Assembly (NCBI GenBank): GCA_024275895.1
Contig: JAJRYE010000016.1
Location: forward strand, 1 to 64,000
Source of the DNA: Alphaproteobacteria bacterium
GTDB lineage: Bacteria > Pseudomonadota > Alphaproteobacteria > Rhizobiales > BM303
Direction: 5' to 3'
Length of the DNA: 64,000 nt
Position 1 is the stretch's first letter. The number at the start of each line of letters is the position of its first letter. Made by a program: the position numbers and the translations under genes. Below, one piece after another: positions 48,323 to 56,949 of this stretch. The notes below the pieces were generated by a model, which did not search any database, was not told the origin of the DNA, and saw only the letters and a program-made list of their open reading frames with translations.

Positions 48323-48824
48323 TCTGCTCAAGCTGTTCCTGATCGGCGCATTCACCCTGGTTCTGCAAGGGTGTTTTGTATCCACCGATCCTGTTTTAAA
48401 GCCTGCTGATGCGGTTTATCCGTTCAAGACAATCTCCTTCAAGGCTGAGAACACCGTTGTGACCCTGAGCCGCAAGGGGAATGCCTATTCCAACCTGAAG
48501 GACGATGATTCGCCCGATTATCTTTTTTACCCGGTTGAGGACGGGATTTATATCGCCCAGGCGGCCGGCAAGGATAAAAAGGGCCGCCCCGAAACCCTCT
48601 ATGGTCTCGTCCGGTTCAGGGACAACGAGGCTGAAATTCTCCTTCCTACCTGCTCGGACGCTGATGAGGCGGATTTAAAAGCAGCCGGGATCGAGAAAAA
48701 AGACAGATGGTTTGTTGATCAGTGCGAAATCAACAGCCTTGATCAGATGAAAGCTCTGTGGGAGCAGATCAAGGACAAGGATGTCAAGACCCAGCCTCTG
48801 CATATCAAGAACATCACGAAATAA
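48312..48824 (+). CDS. Hypothetical lipoprotein
   Basis: 170 residues. Signal peptide with lipobox LVLQGC (Cys21), so it is an outer- or inner-membrane lipoprotein. The mature protein is soluble with a Cys pair (PTCSDADE, VDQCEIN). No family recognised. It overlaps the J-domain gene by 11 bp, so it is cotranscribed and probably coupled. Confidence 0.78.
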   Translation: MKPNLLKLFLIGAFTLVLQGCFVSTDPVLKPADAVYPFKTISFKAENTVVTLSRKGNAYSNLKDDDSPDYLFYPVEDGIYIAQAAGKDKKGRPETLYGLVRFRDNEAEILLPTCSDADEADLKAAGIEKKDRWFVDQCEINSLDQMKALWEQIKDKDVKTQPLHIKNITK

Positions 48825-48855
48825 TACTGAATGTTACTTTGCTTTGCTATGGACC

Positions 48856-48867
48856 TTGGCGCGCCAA
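48856..48867. promoter_or_regulatory. 12-bp palindrome in the fabI promoter gap
   Basis: TTGGCGCGCCAA, perfectly palindromic, 47 bp before the fabI ATG. Possible operator; no known regulator assigned. Confidence 0.3.
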
Positions 48868-48913
48868 TATGTAGGATGCGCATGGAATTTATTCGCATTG
48901 CGGGAAGATTATT

Positions 48914-49723
48914 ATGAGCGCAAAACAACTCATGCAAGGAAAGCGCGGCCTCATCATGGGGGTTGCCAATAACCGCTCCATCGCCTGGGGGATCGCCAAA
49001 GCCTGCGCCGGGCAGGGGGCGGAACTGGCCTTTACCTTTCAGGGCGATGCGCTGAAAAAACGTGTCGTGCCGCTGGCTGCCAGCGTTGGTTCTGATTTCG
49101 TCCTGCCTTGCGATGTCTCGGATATGGGCAGCATTGATGCGGTGTTTGCTGAAATTGAAAACAGATGGGGCAAGTTTGATTTTCTTGTCCACGCCATCGC
49201 CTATTCCGACAAGGCCGAGCTGACGGGGCGCTATGTGGACACGAGCCGCGAGAATTTCGCCAAAAGCCTCGATATCTCCTGCTATTCCTTCACCGCCATT
49301 GCCCAGCGGGCCGAAAAACTGATGCCCGATGGTGGCGCTCTGGTGACCCTGACCTATTACGGCGCCGAAAAAGTCATGCCTCATTACAATGTGATGGGCG
49401 TTGCCAAGGCGGCGCTGGAGGCTTCGGTGCGCTATATGGCCATGGATCTTGGCCCTAAAGGCATCCGCGTCAACGCGATTTCCGCCGGACCGATCAAAAC
49501 CCTCGCCGCCTCGGGCATTGGCGATTTTCGCTATATTCTCAAATGGAACGAGTACAACTCGCCCATGCGCCGCACCGTGACCACCGATCAGGTGGGCAAT
49601 GCCGGGCTCTATCTGCTCTCCGATATGGGCAGCGGCGTCACCGGCGAGGTGCATCATGTTGATTCGGGTTATCATGTTGTCGGCATGAAGGCGGAAGATG
49701 CGCCCGATATCTCTGTTGTCTGA
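48914..49723 (+). CDS. fabI: Enoyl-[acyl-carrier-protein] reductase (NADH)
   Basis: 269-residue FabI, last reduction of each fatty-acid elongation cycle. LIMGVANNRSIAWGIAKACA is the FabI nucleotide loop; active site Tyr-x6-Lys as YNVMGVAKAALEASVRYMA, and LTYYGAEKVMPHY. RVNAISAGPIKTLAASGI completes the set. This enzyme type is the triclosan target. Confidence 0.96.
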   Translation: MSAKQLMQGKRGLIMGVANNRSIAWGIAKACAGQGAELAFTFQGDALKKRVVPLAASVGSDFVLPCDVSDMGSIDAVFAEIENRWGKFDFLVHAIAYSDKAELTGRYVDTSRENFAKSLDISCYSFTAIAQRAEKLMPDGGALVTLTYYGAEKVMPHYNVMGVAKAALEASVRYMAMDLGPKGIRVNAISAGPIKTLAASGIGDFRYILKWNEYNSPMRRTVTTDQVGNAGLYLLSDMGSGVTGEVHHVDSGYHVVGMKAEDAPDISVV

Positions 49724-49731
49724 TCATTTGC

Positions 49732-50310
49732 GTGCCTGAAATTTACGTCATCCGTCACGGCCAGACCGAATGGAACGCGCAAATGCGCATGCAGGGCCAG
49801 CGCAATATTCCGCTCAATGACAAAGGCCGCGCCCAGGCGCGCGCTTATGGCCGAATCTTGGCCGGCGCGGTAAAAAACACGGCTGATTTCGAGTTTGTCT
49901 CCAGTCCGCTCGGCCGCGCCCGCGAAACCATGGCGCTCATTCGCGCCGAACTTGGGCTGATCCGGGAGGATTACCGTCTCGATCCGCGCCTCAAGGAGGT
50001 CAGATTCGGCGATTGGGAAGGGCGCACCCGCGCCGGCCTGCACAAAGACGCGCCGGATTTACTCAATGCGCGTGACGCCGATGGCTGGAACTTTTGCCCG
50101 CCAAACGGCGAATCCTACGCCCAAATGAGTGAACGCGTGGCGGAGTGGCTAAGCTCAACCCGCAACAACACCATCATGGTTGCCCATGGCGGCGTAATCC
50201 GCATTTTGCAGGTCCTCATCATCAGCGCCCCGCGCCAGCACGCACCAAATCTTCCCGCGCCGCAGAACAAGATCATGCGGATAAAAGACAATCGCCTTGA
50301 ATGGATTTAA
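49732..50310 (+). CDS. Histidine phosphatase (phosphoglycerate-mutase fold)
   Basis: 192 residues. Catalytic RHG in YVIRHGQTEWN with the phosphate Arg, SSPLGRARETM, the LKEVRFGDWEG acid loop and VAHGGVIRIL with the second His. Co-factor-independent activity on small phosphoesters likely; GTG start 49732, 8 bp after fabI. Similar in fold to the gene at 56300. Confidence 0.88.
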   Translation: MPEIYVIRHGQTEWNAQMRMQGQRNIPLNDKGRAQARAYGRILAGAVKNTADFEFVSSPLGRARETMALIRAELGLIREDYRLDPRLKEVRFGDWEGRTRAGLHKDAPDLLNARDADGWNFCPPNGESYAQMSERVAEWLSSTRNNTIMVAHGGVIRILQVLIISAPRQHAPNLPAPQNKIMRIKDNRLEWI

Positions 50311-50367
50311 CCTGTAGTATTGTTGCCATTAAATACCCGGCACCGGGGCGCATGAAAGGCTTATTCC

Positions 50368-51462
50368 ATGTCACACAACACCTTTGGCAAACTGCTGCGC
50401 ATGACCACATGGGGCGAGAGCCACGGCCCCATGATCGGCGCGGTCGTTGACGGTTGTCCGCCGCTGATCCCCGTCACGGAAGCCGAGATTCAGGTTTTTC
50501 TCGACAAGCGCCGCCCAGGGCGCTCGCGCTTTACCACCCAGCGCCGCGAGCCCGATAAAGTGCGCATCGTCTCCGGCGTATTCACCGACGAGGAGAGTGG
50601 CAATCAGGTCACCACCGGCGCCCCCATCTCGTTGATTGTGGAAAACACCGATCAGCGCTCGAAAGATTACAGCGAGATTAAGGACAAGTTCCGCCCCGGC
50701 CATGCCGATTTTACCTATCAGCAAAAATACGGCATCCGCGATTATCGCGGCGGCGGCCGCTCCAGCGCCCGCGAAACCGCCATGCGCGTCGCCGCCGGGG
50801 CGATCGCCCGCAAGATCGTGCCCGCGATGGATATCAGGGGCGCTCTGGTGCAGATCGGCCCGCACAGCATTGATTACAGCCGCTGGGACTGGAACGAAGT
50901 CGCCAATAATCCCTTCTTCTGCCCCGATTGCGAGATGGCCAAACTCTGGGAGGAATATCTTGATGAGGTGCGCCTGTCGGGCTCTTCCATAGGCGCGGTT
51001 GTCGAGATCATGGCGAGCGGCGTTCCGGCGGGGCTTGGCGAGCCACTGTTTTCCCGCCTTGATCAGGATATTGCCTCGGGGCTGATGAGCATTCCGGCGG
51101 TGAAGGGGGTTGAAATTGGCGCGGGCTTTGCCGCCGCCAGCCTGACGGGCGAGGAAAATGCCGATGAAATCCGCATAAAAAACGGCGCGCCCGATTTTAC
51201 CTCCAACAATGCAGGCGGCATTTTGGGCGGTATTTCAACCGGCCAGGCAATCATCGCCAGATTTGCCGTCAAACCCACCTCATCAATCCTCAGGCCCGGA
51301 AAAACAATCGACAAATTCGGCAGCGAGACCGAAATCATGACCAAGGGCCGTCATGACCCCTGTGTCGGCATCAGAGCCGTCCCGGTGGGCGAGGCCATGA
51401 TGGCGCTCACCCTGGCCGACCATTATCTGCGCCACCGCGCCCAGATCGGAAAAGGGGTATGA
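50368..51462 (+). CDS. aroC: Chorismate synthase
   Basis: 364-residue FMN-dependent lyase making chorismate from [59 protein letters not shown] and the C-terminal [20 protein letters not shown] motifs are all present. It overlaps the cytochrome gene by 4 bp (ATGA). Confidence 0.97.
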   Translation: MSHNTFGKLLRMTTWGESHGPMIGAVVDGCPPLIPVTEAEIQVFLDKRRPGRSRFTTQRREPDKVRIVSGVFTDEESGNQVTTGAPISLIVENTDQRSKDYSEIKDKFRPGHADFTYQQKYGIRDYRGGGRSSARETAMRVAAGAIARKIVPAMDIRGALVQIGPHSIDYSRWDWNEVANNPFFCPDCEMAKLWEEYLDEVRLSGSSIGAVVEIMASGVPAGLGEPLFSRLDQDIASGLMSIPAVKGVEIGAGFAAASLTGEENADEIRIKNGAPDFTSNNAGGILGGISTGQAIIARFAVKPTSSILRPGKTIDKFGSETEIMTKGRHDPCVGIRAVPVGEAMMALTLADHYLRHRAQIGKGV

Positions 51463-51788
51463 ACACGCCCTGTCGCACCGCGCTTTTTGTCCTGTTCCTG
51501 ACGATTTTTATCCCTCGCGCCGATGCGCAAGGCCCGGCGGGCGATCCCGTCGCGGGCAAGGAAATTGCCGTCAAATGGTGCGCCTCGTGCCACGATGTTA
51601 CCCCCGAACAAAACACCGCCCAGGCCGGAATTCCCTCTTTCATGGCCATCGCCAAACTCAAGGACGTGACCCTGGATTCTCTCATCGCCATCCAGACCAT
51701 GCCGCACCAACCCATGCTGGATTTGGACCTTTCGAGAAAGGTCAAACGTGACATCGCGGCCTATATCTTAACGTTGAGGGGGAAGTAG
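51459..51788 (+). CDS. Small periplasmic cytochrome c
   Basis: 109 residues. Signal peptide ([17 protein letters not shown]), haem-binding [12 protein letters not shown] (CxxCH) and an axial Met in [11 protein letters not shown], with the terminal [10 protein letters not shown] helix typical of class I cytochromes. Coupled to aroC. Electron partner unknown. Confidence 0.87.
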   Translation: MNTPCRTALFVLFLTIFIPRADAQGPAGDPVAGKEIAVKWCASCHDVTPEQNTAQAGIPSFMAIAKLKDVTLDSLIAIQTMPHQPMLDLDLSRKVKRDIAAYILTLRGK

Positions 51789-51809
51789 GCGGGTAACATC
51801 ATCCGGCCC

Positions 51810-51825
51810 TCCGGCGAAAGCCGGA
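51810..51825. repeat. TCCGGC-GAAA-GCCGGA hairpin repeat
   Basis: 6-bp stem with GNRA loop in the gap between the cytochrome gene and the convergent tsaC, followed by AATCTATCCTGG. It resembles the common ATTCCGGCGAAAGCCGGAAT repeat; compare 34094-34112. Confidence 0.6.
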
Positions 51826-51857
51826 ATCTATCCTGGACTTGGAAATGAAACGTAACC

Positions 51858-52823
51858 TCAGGAATGAATCGGCGCCGCCGCCCGCTGCAAGCGGTCGTTG
51901 ATCGCCTCGCCCAGGCCGTCTTGCGGGATCGGCATGACAGCAATCCTGCCCACTCCCGTATCATCGAGCATATGCAGATAGGCAAACAGATTGGCCGCTG
52001 CTTCGTGCAGATCACCACGGGGGCTTAAATTCAGACCCGGTATGTTTTGCGGCCCGTCCGGCCCGAAACCCAGCCACATCTCGCCCTCTTGCGGCATATG
52101 CGCGTCGAGCCGCAAAGCTGCCCGCGGCGCATAATGGCTGCGGGTCTGGCCCGGAGCCTTCACGCCTTCGTCAGGCTCGGGCTTCAGCAGTCTTTCGCCC
52201 AGAATATCCTCGATATCACCGCGGGAAATCCCCCCCGGGCGCAGTAAAACCGGGGCTTCATCTTCAAAGCCGACAATGGTGGATTCCATCCCCACCATGC
52301 AGGCCCCGCCATCAAGGATCAGCTCAACCTTGCCGCCCAGGCTCTCGGCCACATGCTCCGCTTCCGTCGGGCTGATGCGGCCCGAAGGATTGGCGCTCGG
52401 CGCGGCGATGGGGCCGCCAAAGGCGCGCAGCAGGCTTTGGGCGGTATCATCCGCCGGAACCCGCAGCGCGACCGTATCGAGCCCCGCGCTCACCAGAAGC
52501 GAAAGCGGGCAATCTTTCGTCTTGCGAACCACCAGCGTCAGCGCGCCGGGCCACAAAGCGGCGGCGAGCCTTAACGCATTTGCCGGGAACACGCCATAAT
52601 TCCGGGCGCTTTCCAGATCCGGCACATGCACGATCAGCGGGTTGAATTGCGGCCGTGCCTTGGCGGCGAAAATGCCTGCCACCGCATCGTCACTGCGCGC
52701 ATCCGCGCCGAGCCCGTAAACGGTTTCGGTTGGAAAGGCCACCAGCGCACCGCGCTGCAACAGCCTTGCCGCCCGCTTGATGGCATCATCATCAGCCTTG
52801 GCCATGACATCATAAACATTCAT
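51858..52823 (-). CDS. tsaC: L-threonylcarbamoyladenylate synthase (Sua5/TsaC)
   Basis: 321 residues: YrdC-type catalytic domain (VAFPTETVYGLGADA, SANPSGRISPTEAEHVAESL) and a C-terminal Sua5 domain (PGQTRSHYAPRAALRL). Makes threonylcarbamoyl-AMP from threonine, bicarbonate and ATP for tRNA t6A. The two-domain length is the Sua5 form. Its ATG overlaps the SDR stop by one base (TAATG). Confidence 0.94.
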   Translation of the reverse strand: MNVYDVMAKADDDAIKRAARLLQRGALVAFPTETVYGLGADARSDDAVAGIFAAKARPQFNPLIVHVPDLESARNYGVFPANALRLAAALWPGALTLVVRKTKDCPLSLLVSAGLDTVALRVPADDTAQSLLRAFGGPIAAPSANPSGRISPTEAEHVAESLGGKVELILDGGACMVGMESTIVGFEDEAPVLLRPGGISRGDIEDILGERLLKPEPDEGVKAPGQTRSHYAPRAALRLDAHMPQEGEMWLGFGPDGPQNIPGLNLSPRGDLHEAAANLFAYLHMLDDTGVGRIAVMPIPQDGLGEAINDRLQRAAAPIHS

Positions 52824-53638
52824 TACTTTACATCCGTGACGCGGAATTTGGACGATTGCGAGCGCACAATGCGCGTCGTCAGCCAGTCGGGCAGATATTT
52901 GGCGAGCAGGGCAATGAAGCGGTTCACCCGCCCGTTGATACAGACCGGATCACCGCGCATCACCGCCTCAAACCCCTGCTGCGCCACTTCATCTGCCTCC
53001 ATCCACATTAATTTGGGCAGCTTGCTCACGATCTTGCGCGCCCCGCTCACATCATGAAATTCGCTATAGGTAAAGCCGGGACAAAGCGCGGTAATATGCA
53101 CGCCTGTTTCCTTGTGCTCCAGCGCATGGGCCTGAGAGAAGCGGATCATGAAGGCTTTTGCCGCCCCGTACTGGGTATGCCCGGCCGATGGCGGAATAAT
53201 CCCGGCCAGCGAAGCGACATTGAGAATGCGCCCATAGCCGCGCTCCACCATCCCCGGCTCGAAAAGATGCGCCAGATGCGCCGGCGAGGTGATCATCACC
53301 TGGATAAAATCCCGGTGAGTCTCCCATTTGACCTGCCGGTAAAGCCCCGGCACCCCGTAACCGGCATTATTCACCAGCGCATCGATAGCAATGCCTTCTT
53401 CCTCCAGATCGTCAAATATCCGCTGTGGCGCATTCGGGTCGGCAAGGTCGGCGACAATGATATGCGTCTTGACCCCATAGGCCGTCTCCAGTTCCAGCGC
53501 CAGCATCTCAAGCTGCGTCAGACGCCGCGCGCTGAGCACAAGGTTAAAACCGTTTTGCGCAAAGACACGCGCAAAAGCTGCGCCAATACCCGCCGAAGCG
53601 CCGGTAACAAGGGCGGTGCGTGTTTTCTTATCTGCCAT
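52823..53638 (-). CDS. SDR-family oxidoreductase
   Basis: 271 residues. VTGASAGIGAAFARVFAQNG, VNNAGYGVPGLYR, and Tyr-x3-Lys in TQYGAAKAFMIRFSQAHALE. The C-terminus (NRFIALLAKYLPDWLTTRIV) is typical of the DltE/YqjQ-like SDR group. ATG 53638 is chosen because GGGGA lies 7 nt before it. Coupled with tsaC downstream. Confidence 0.87.
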   Translation of the reverse strand: MADKKTRTALVTGASAGIGAAFARVFAQNGFNLVLSARRLTQLEMLALELETAYGVKTHIIVADLADPNAPQRIFDDLEEEGIAIDALVNNAGYGVPGLYRQVKWETHRDFIQVMITSPAHLAHLFEPGMVERGYGRILNVASLAGIIPPSAGHTQYGAAKAFMIRFSQAHALEHKETGVHITALCPGFTYSEFHDVSGARKIVSKLPKLMWMEADEVAQQGFEAVMRGDPVCINGRVNRFIALLAKYLPDWLTTRIVRSQSSKFRVTDVK

Positions 53639-53664
53639 TTTCATTCCCCGAAAGTTTAAGGGCG

Positions 53665-53694
53665 TTGCCGAAGAGAACAAAGACACTCTATACG
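53665..53694 (+). promoter_or_regulatory. Promoter of the acyl-CoA dehydrogenase gene
   Basis: TTGCCG (53665-53670), 18-nt spacer, TATACG (53689-53694), about 47 nt before the ATG at 53741. Confidence 0.4.
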
Positions 53695-53740
53695 CGATTT
53701 GCTATATAGCTTGAAAGATATACGCTAGGGGAGACATAAA

Positions 53741-55531
53741 ATGGGTTATCAGGCGCCGGTCAATGATATTTTATTCACGCTGAACCATATGCTGGGCCTT
53801 GCCGGCCTCGGCGATGCGCACCCGGCCCCTGATCTTGATGAAGGCACCCTTGTCGCCATCCTTGAAGAAGCGGGCAAGTTTGCCGCCGATGTTATTGCTC
53901 CGCTCAACCGGGCGGGCGATGAGACCGGCTCAAAACTGGTTGATGGCAAGGTCGTGGTACCCGAGGGCTGGACCGAAGCCTATACGCAATGGTGCGATGC
54001 GGGCTGGGCGGCACTGACCGGCGATCCCGACTATGGCGGTCAGGGCCTGCCCATCATGCTTAATTCCGCCGTGCACGAGATGTGGAATTCCGCCAATGTC
54101 TCTTTTTCGCTCGCCCCCATGCTGACTCAGTCCGGGGTTGAGGCCATGGAGCACCACGCTGGGGATGCGCTGAAAAATATCTATCTGGAAAAAATGATTT
54201 CAGGGACGTGGACCGGCACCATGAACCTCACCGAGCCCCAGGCCGGCTCCGACCTTGGCGCGCTGCGCTGCCGCGCCATTGCGCAAGGTGACGGGACTTA
54301 CCGCCTGAAAGGCACCAAGATTTTCATCACTTACGGCGACCATGAAATGACGGAAAACATCATCCATATGGTCATTGCCCGCATTGACGGCGCTCCTGCC
54401 GGGGTGAAGGGCATATCGCTGTTTCTGGTGCCCAAATATCTCGTCAATGAAGACGGCTCGCTTGGCCCGCGCAATGATGTCAAGGCCATCTCGCTGGAGC
54501 GCAAGCTGGGCATTCACGCCTCACCCACCTGCGTCATGGCCTTTGGCGAGAATGAAGGCGCGCTGGGCTATCTGGTGGGTGAGGAAAACAAGGGGCTCGC
54601 CCATATGTTCACCATGATGAACAATGCCCGCCTCGCCGTTGGGGTGCAGGGCGTGGCGGTGGCGGAAATGGCCACCCAGCACGCGCTGGAATACGCCAGT
54701 GAGCGCAAGCAGGGCCGCGCTGAGGGAACGCCGAAAGGCGAGATGACCCCGATTATCAACCACCCCGATATCCGCCGCGCGCTGATGACCATGCGTGCCC
54801 TCACCCAGGGCTCGCGGGCCATTTGCCTGGCCACCGCCATGGCGCTGGATATTGCCAAATCCGGCCCCGAAGAGACTCGCAGGGAAAAGGCCGATCGCGC
54901 CGCTTTGCTCACCCCCATCGCCAAGGCGTTCGCCACCGACACGGCGGTGGAGGTCGCCTCACTGGGGCTGCAAATTCATGGCGGCATGGGCTTTATCGAG
55001 GAGACCGGCGCGGCGCAATATTACCGCGACGCCCGCATCCTGCCCATATATGAAGGCACCAACGGCATTCAGGCCATGGACCTGGTGGGCCGCAAACTGC
55101 CCATGGGGGGCGGCGCGGTGGTAAAGGCGCTGATATCCGAGATGCGCGAGACGGCCGAAGAGGTCATTGTCTCCAACGATCCGGCTCTGGGCCGCAGCGG
55201 CCACCGGCTCTCGGAAGCGGTCAAAGAGCTTGAGACCGCAACCAACTGGCTGCTGAAAACCCTGCCCGGGGCTGCCCAAAGCGCCATGGCGGGGGCTACC
55301 CCTTACCTGCGCCTGTTTGGCCTTGCCCTGACCGGAACCTATCTGGCCAGAGGCGCGCTTTACACGTTGCAAAGCGAGACCGCTTCTGATCGTGAAAGAC
55401 AAACCCGTATCATCACCGCGCGGTATATGGCCGAAAATCTCCTCCCCGAAACCGCCGCCCTGCAACGCTGCGTCACTCAGGGGGCCGAAGCAACGCTGGC
55501 GCTCGGGCCGGATCGGCTGGCGCCAAATTAG
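53741..55531 (+). CDS. Acyl-CoA dehydrogenase, DmdC-like long form
   Basis: 596 residues, longer than typical ACADs (about 380) because of an extra C-terminal domain, as in 3-methylmercaptopropionyl-CoA dehydrogenase-like proteins. MNLTEPQAGSDLGALRCRAI and KIFITYGDHEM are the FAD/substrate region; LQIHGGMGFIEETGAAQYYR and ILPIYEGTNGIQAMDL hold the catalytic Glu. Paralogues are numerous and often act on fatty acyl-CoAs, so the DMSP role is not assumed. Its TAG stop belongs to dispersed element C. Confidence 0.92.
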   Translation: MGYQAPVNDILFTLNHMLGLAGLGDAHPAPDLDEGTLVAILEEAGKFAADVIAPLNRAGDETGSKLVDGKVVVPEGWTEAYTQWCDAGWAALTGDPDYGGQGLPIMLNSAVHEMWNSANVSFSLAPMLTQSGVEAMEHHAGDALKNIYLEKMISGTWTGTMNLTEPQAGSDLGALRCRAIAQGDGTYRLKGTKIFITYGDHEMTENIIHMVIARIDGAPAGVKGISLFLVPKYLVNEDGSLGPRNDVKAISLERKLGIHASPTCVMAFGENEGALGYLVGEENKGLAHMFTMMNNARLAVGVQGVAVAEMATQHALEYASERKQGRAEGTPKGEMTPIINHPDIRRALMTMRALTQGSRAICLATAMALDIAKSGPEETRREKADRAALLTPIAKAFATDTAVEVASLGLQIHGGMGFIEETGAAQYYRDARILPIYEGTNGIQAMDLVGRKLPMGGGAVVKALISEMRETAEEVIVSNDPALGRSGHRLSEAVKELETATNWLLKTLPGAAQSAMAGATPYLRLFGLALTGTYLARGALYTLQSETASDRERQTRIITARYMAENLLPETAALQRCVTQGAEATLALGPDRLAPN

Positions 55532-55550
55532 AGTGCTTCATCTTTTGATT
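55529..55550 (+). repeat. 3'-end element copy C
   Basis: Reads TA then GAGTGCTTCATCTTTTGATT; the first three bases are the stop codon of the acyl-CoA dehydrogenase. Same sequence and same position relative to the stop as copy B at 45775-45796, same direction as the gene. Confidence 0.75.
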
Positions 55551-55564
55551 TTCTCGGCAACGGT

Positions 55565-55626
55565 CCACTCCCCCACCCGGCCACCCACAATTTAACAATG
55601 GCATGGGTGGCCGGGTGGGGGAGTGG
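55565..55626. repeat. Perfect 23-bp inverted repeat (large stem-loop)
   Basis: Arms 55565-55587 and 55604-55626 are perfectly complementary and very GC-rich (CCACTCCCCCACCCGGCC in the left arm); the 16-nt loop is CAATTTAACAATGGCA. A 10-bp direct repeat GGCTGGCGCC flanks the stretch at 55515-55524 and 55626-55635. No T-run follows. Too small for a gene; may be a small non-autonomous element or a strong 3' mRNA structure. Confidence 0.85.
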
Positions 55627-55753
55627 GCTGGCGCCGTTTAAATATGAAAGATTCTGACGCCAGCCGCTCCCGGCAGCTTCAGGCGGTATTCATATAGAAG
55701 CGGCTATACTGACCGCAGTTGAAATCATCAACTTCCCGATTATGGAGATAAAT

Positions 55754-56287
55754 ATGAAACGGTTATTCTTTTCCGCCCTGATGGCCCTGTTTGTCATTCC
55801 CGCCGCCGCAAATGCACAATCAGCGCTCGCCGGGCAGCTCAAGGCGCTGGATGCCGCCAGAGAGGCCTATATCCAGCAATGGCTGAAGACGCCCCTCACC
55901 ATCCGCAACGCAACCTTTGTCTCCGGCAGGAGCGCCGGTTTTGGCAAATACACGCCCCGCGCCAATAATGAGTTCAAATCCGGCGAAGACATGCTGGTTT
56001 ACGCCGAGCCGGTCGGGTTTGGCTGGGGCAAGACGGCGAGCGGGTATTCAATTGATTTTATCGTCGATTTTACCATCAGCACATCAGGCGGTAAAATTCT
56101 TGCCGGGCGCAAGGCGTTCCAGAAGCTGGGCCTTCAAAGCCGGGTGCGCAATACCGAGTTTTTTATCAGCCTGACCTATACATTTACCGGCATTCCGGTG
56201 GGGGATTACATCATCACGACAACGCTGAACGATACCCATAGCGGCAAGACGGCCAGTTTTGATCTGCCGATCAGGATTGTGAAATAG
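55754..56287 (+). CDS. Secreted hypothetical protein
   Basis: 177 residues. Signal peptide KRLFFSALMALFVIPAAANA with cleavage before QSALAG. The mature part is beta-rich (FVSGRSAGFGKYTPR; PVGFGWGKTASGYSIDFIVD; YTFTGIPVGDYIITTTLND), suggesting a small beta-sandwich. No family recognised. ATG 55754 has GGAG 6-7 nt upstream, better than the ATG at 55742. Confidence 0.75.
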   Translation: MKRLFFSALMALFVIPAAANAQSALAGQLKALDAAREAYIQQWLKTPLTIRNATFVSGRSAGFGKYTPRANNEFKSGEDMLVYAEPVGFGWGKTASGYSIDFIVDFTISTSGGKILAGRKAFQKLGLQSRVRNTEFFISLTYTFTGIPVGDYIITTTLNDTHSGKTASFDLPIRIVK

Positions 56288-56300
56288 GCGGCTTGCGCCT
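56286..56300. terminator. Weak bidirectional hairpin between convergent genes
   Basis: AGGCG-GCTTG-CGCCT, 5-bp stem, between the secreted hypothetical and the histidine phosphatase. Short A/T stretches flank it on both sides. Confidence 0.3.
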
Positions 56301-56860
56301 TACAAACACAGCTTGCGCCACGCCGTTCCGCCCTCCCGGGGCGGGTCGTGGCGCACCGGCTGGCAATTGGGCAGGGCCCATTGCTGCGCCGGCGGCAGCA
56401 ACTGGTTGATGGGCTGGTAAATGCCGCCATGGGCAACGATCAGCACCGGCCCGTCATGGTCCAGCGCTGCATTGATCGCCTTTTCCGCACGGCCCATGAA
56501 GGCGTTATAGGGTTCAACCTCTTCTGGCACGCCCGAGACCTCGCCTCTGAGCCAGCCGGGAAGCCATCCGGGTGAAACCACCCCCTCATAGGGGCCAAAA
56601 TCACATTCATGCAAATCGTCGATTTCAATGATCGGACAATCAAGCGCCTCGTTGAGAATATCTGCTGTTTTGCGGGCGCGGGAAAGCGGGCTGGAGCAAA
56701 TCAGCGCAATCGGCTGGCCGGCAAGCCTGTCTTTGGCATCACAGGCCTGCCTTACGCCGGTCGCATTCAGCGGCACATCGGCATTGCCCTGCAATCGCCC
56801 TTCAAGGTTCCAGTCGGTCTGCCCGTGGCGGATATAGTAAAACGGTCTGTGAATGATCAT
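56300..56860 (-). CDS. Histidine phosphatase family protein
   Basis: 186 residues. YYIRHGQTDWNLEGRLQGNA with the catalytic His, SSPLSRARKTADIL, LHECDFGPYEG and LIVAHGGIYQPINQLL with the second His. Substrate unknown; same fold as the gene at 49732 but only distantly similar outside the motifs. Confidence 0.87.
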   Translation of the reverse strand: MIIHRPFYYIRHGQTDWNLEGRLQGNADVPLNATGVRQACDAKDRLAGQPIALICSSPLSRARKTADILNEALDCPIIEIDDLHECDFGPYEGVVSPGWLPGWLRGEVSGVPEEVEPYNAFMGRAEKAINAALDHDGPVLIVAHGGIYQPINQLLPPAQQWALPNCQPVRHDPPREGGTAWRKLCL

Positions 56861-56949
56861 GGATCAGGAAATCTCTCAAAATCCCGCACTGCCCCGATAT
56901 CCGTGACTCAGCGGATCATGTCCGTTCGGCCGGAAAATTCCGCCAAACC

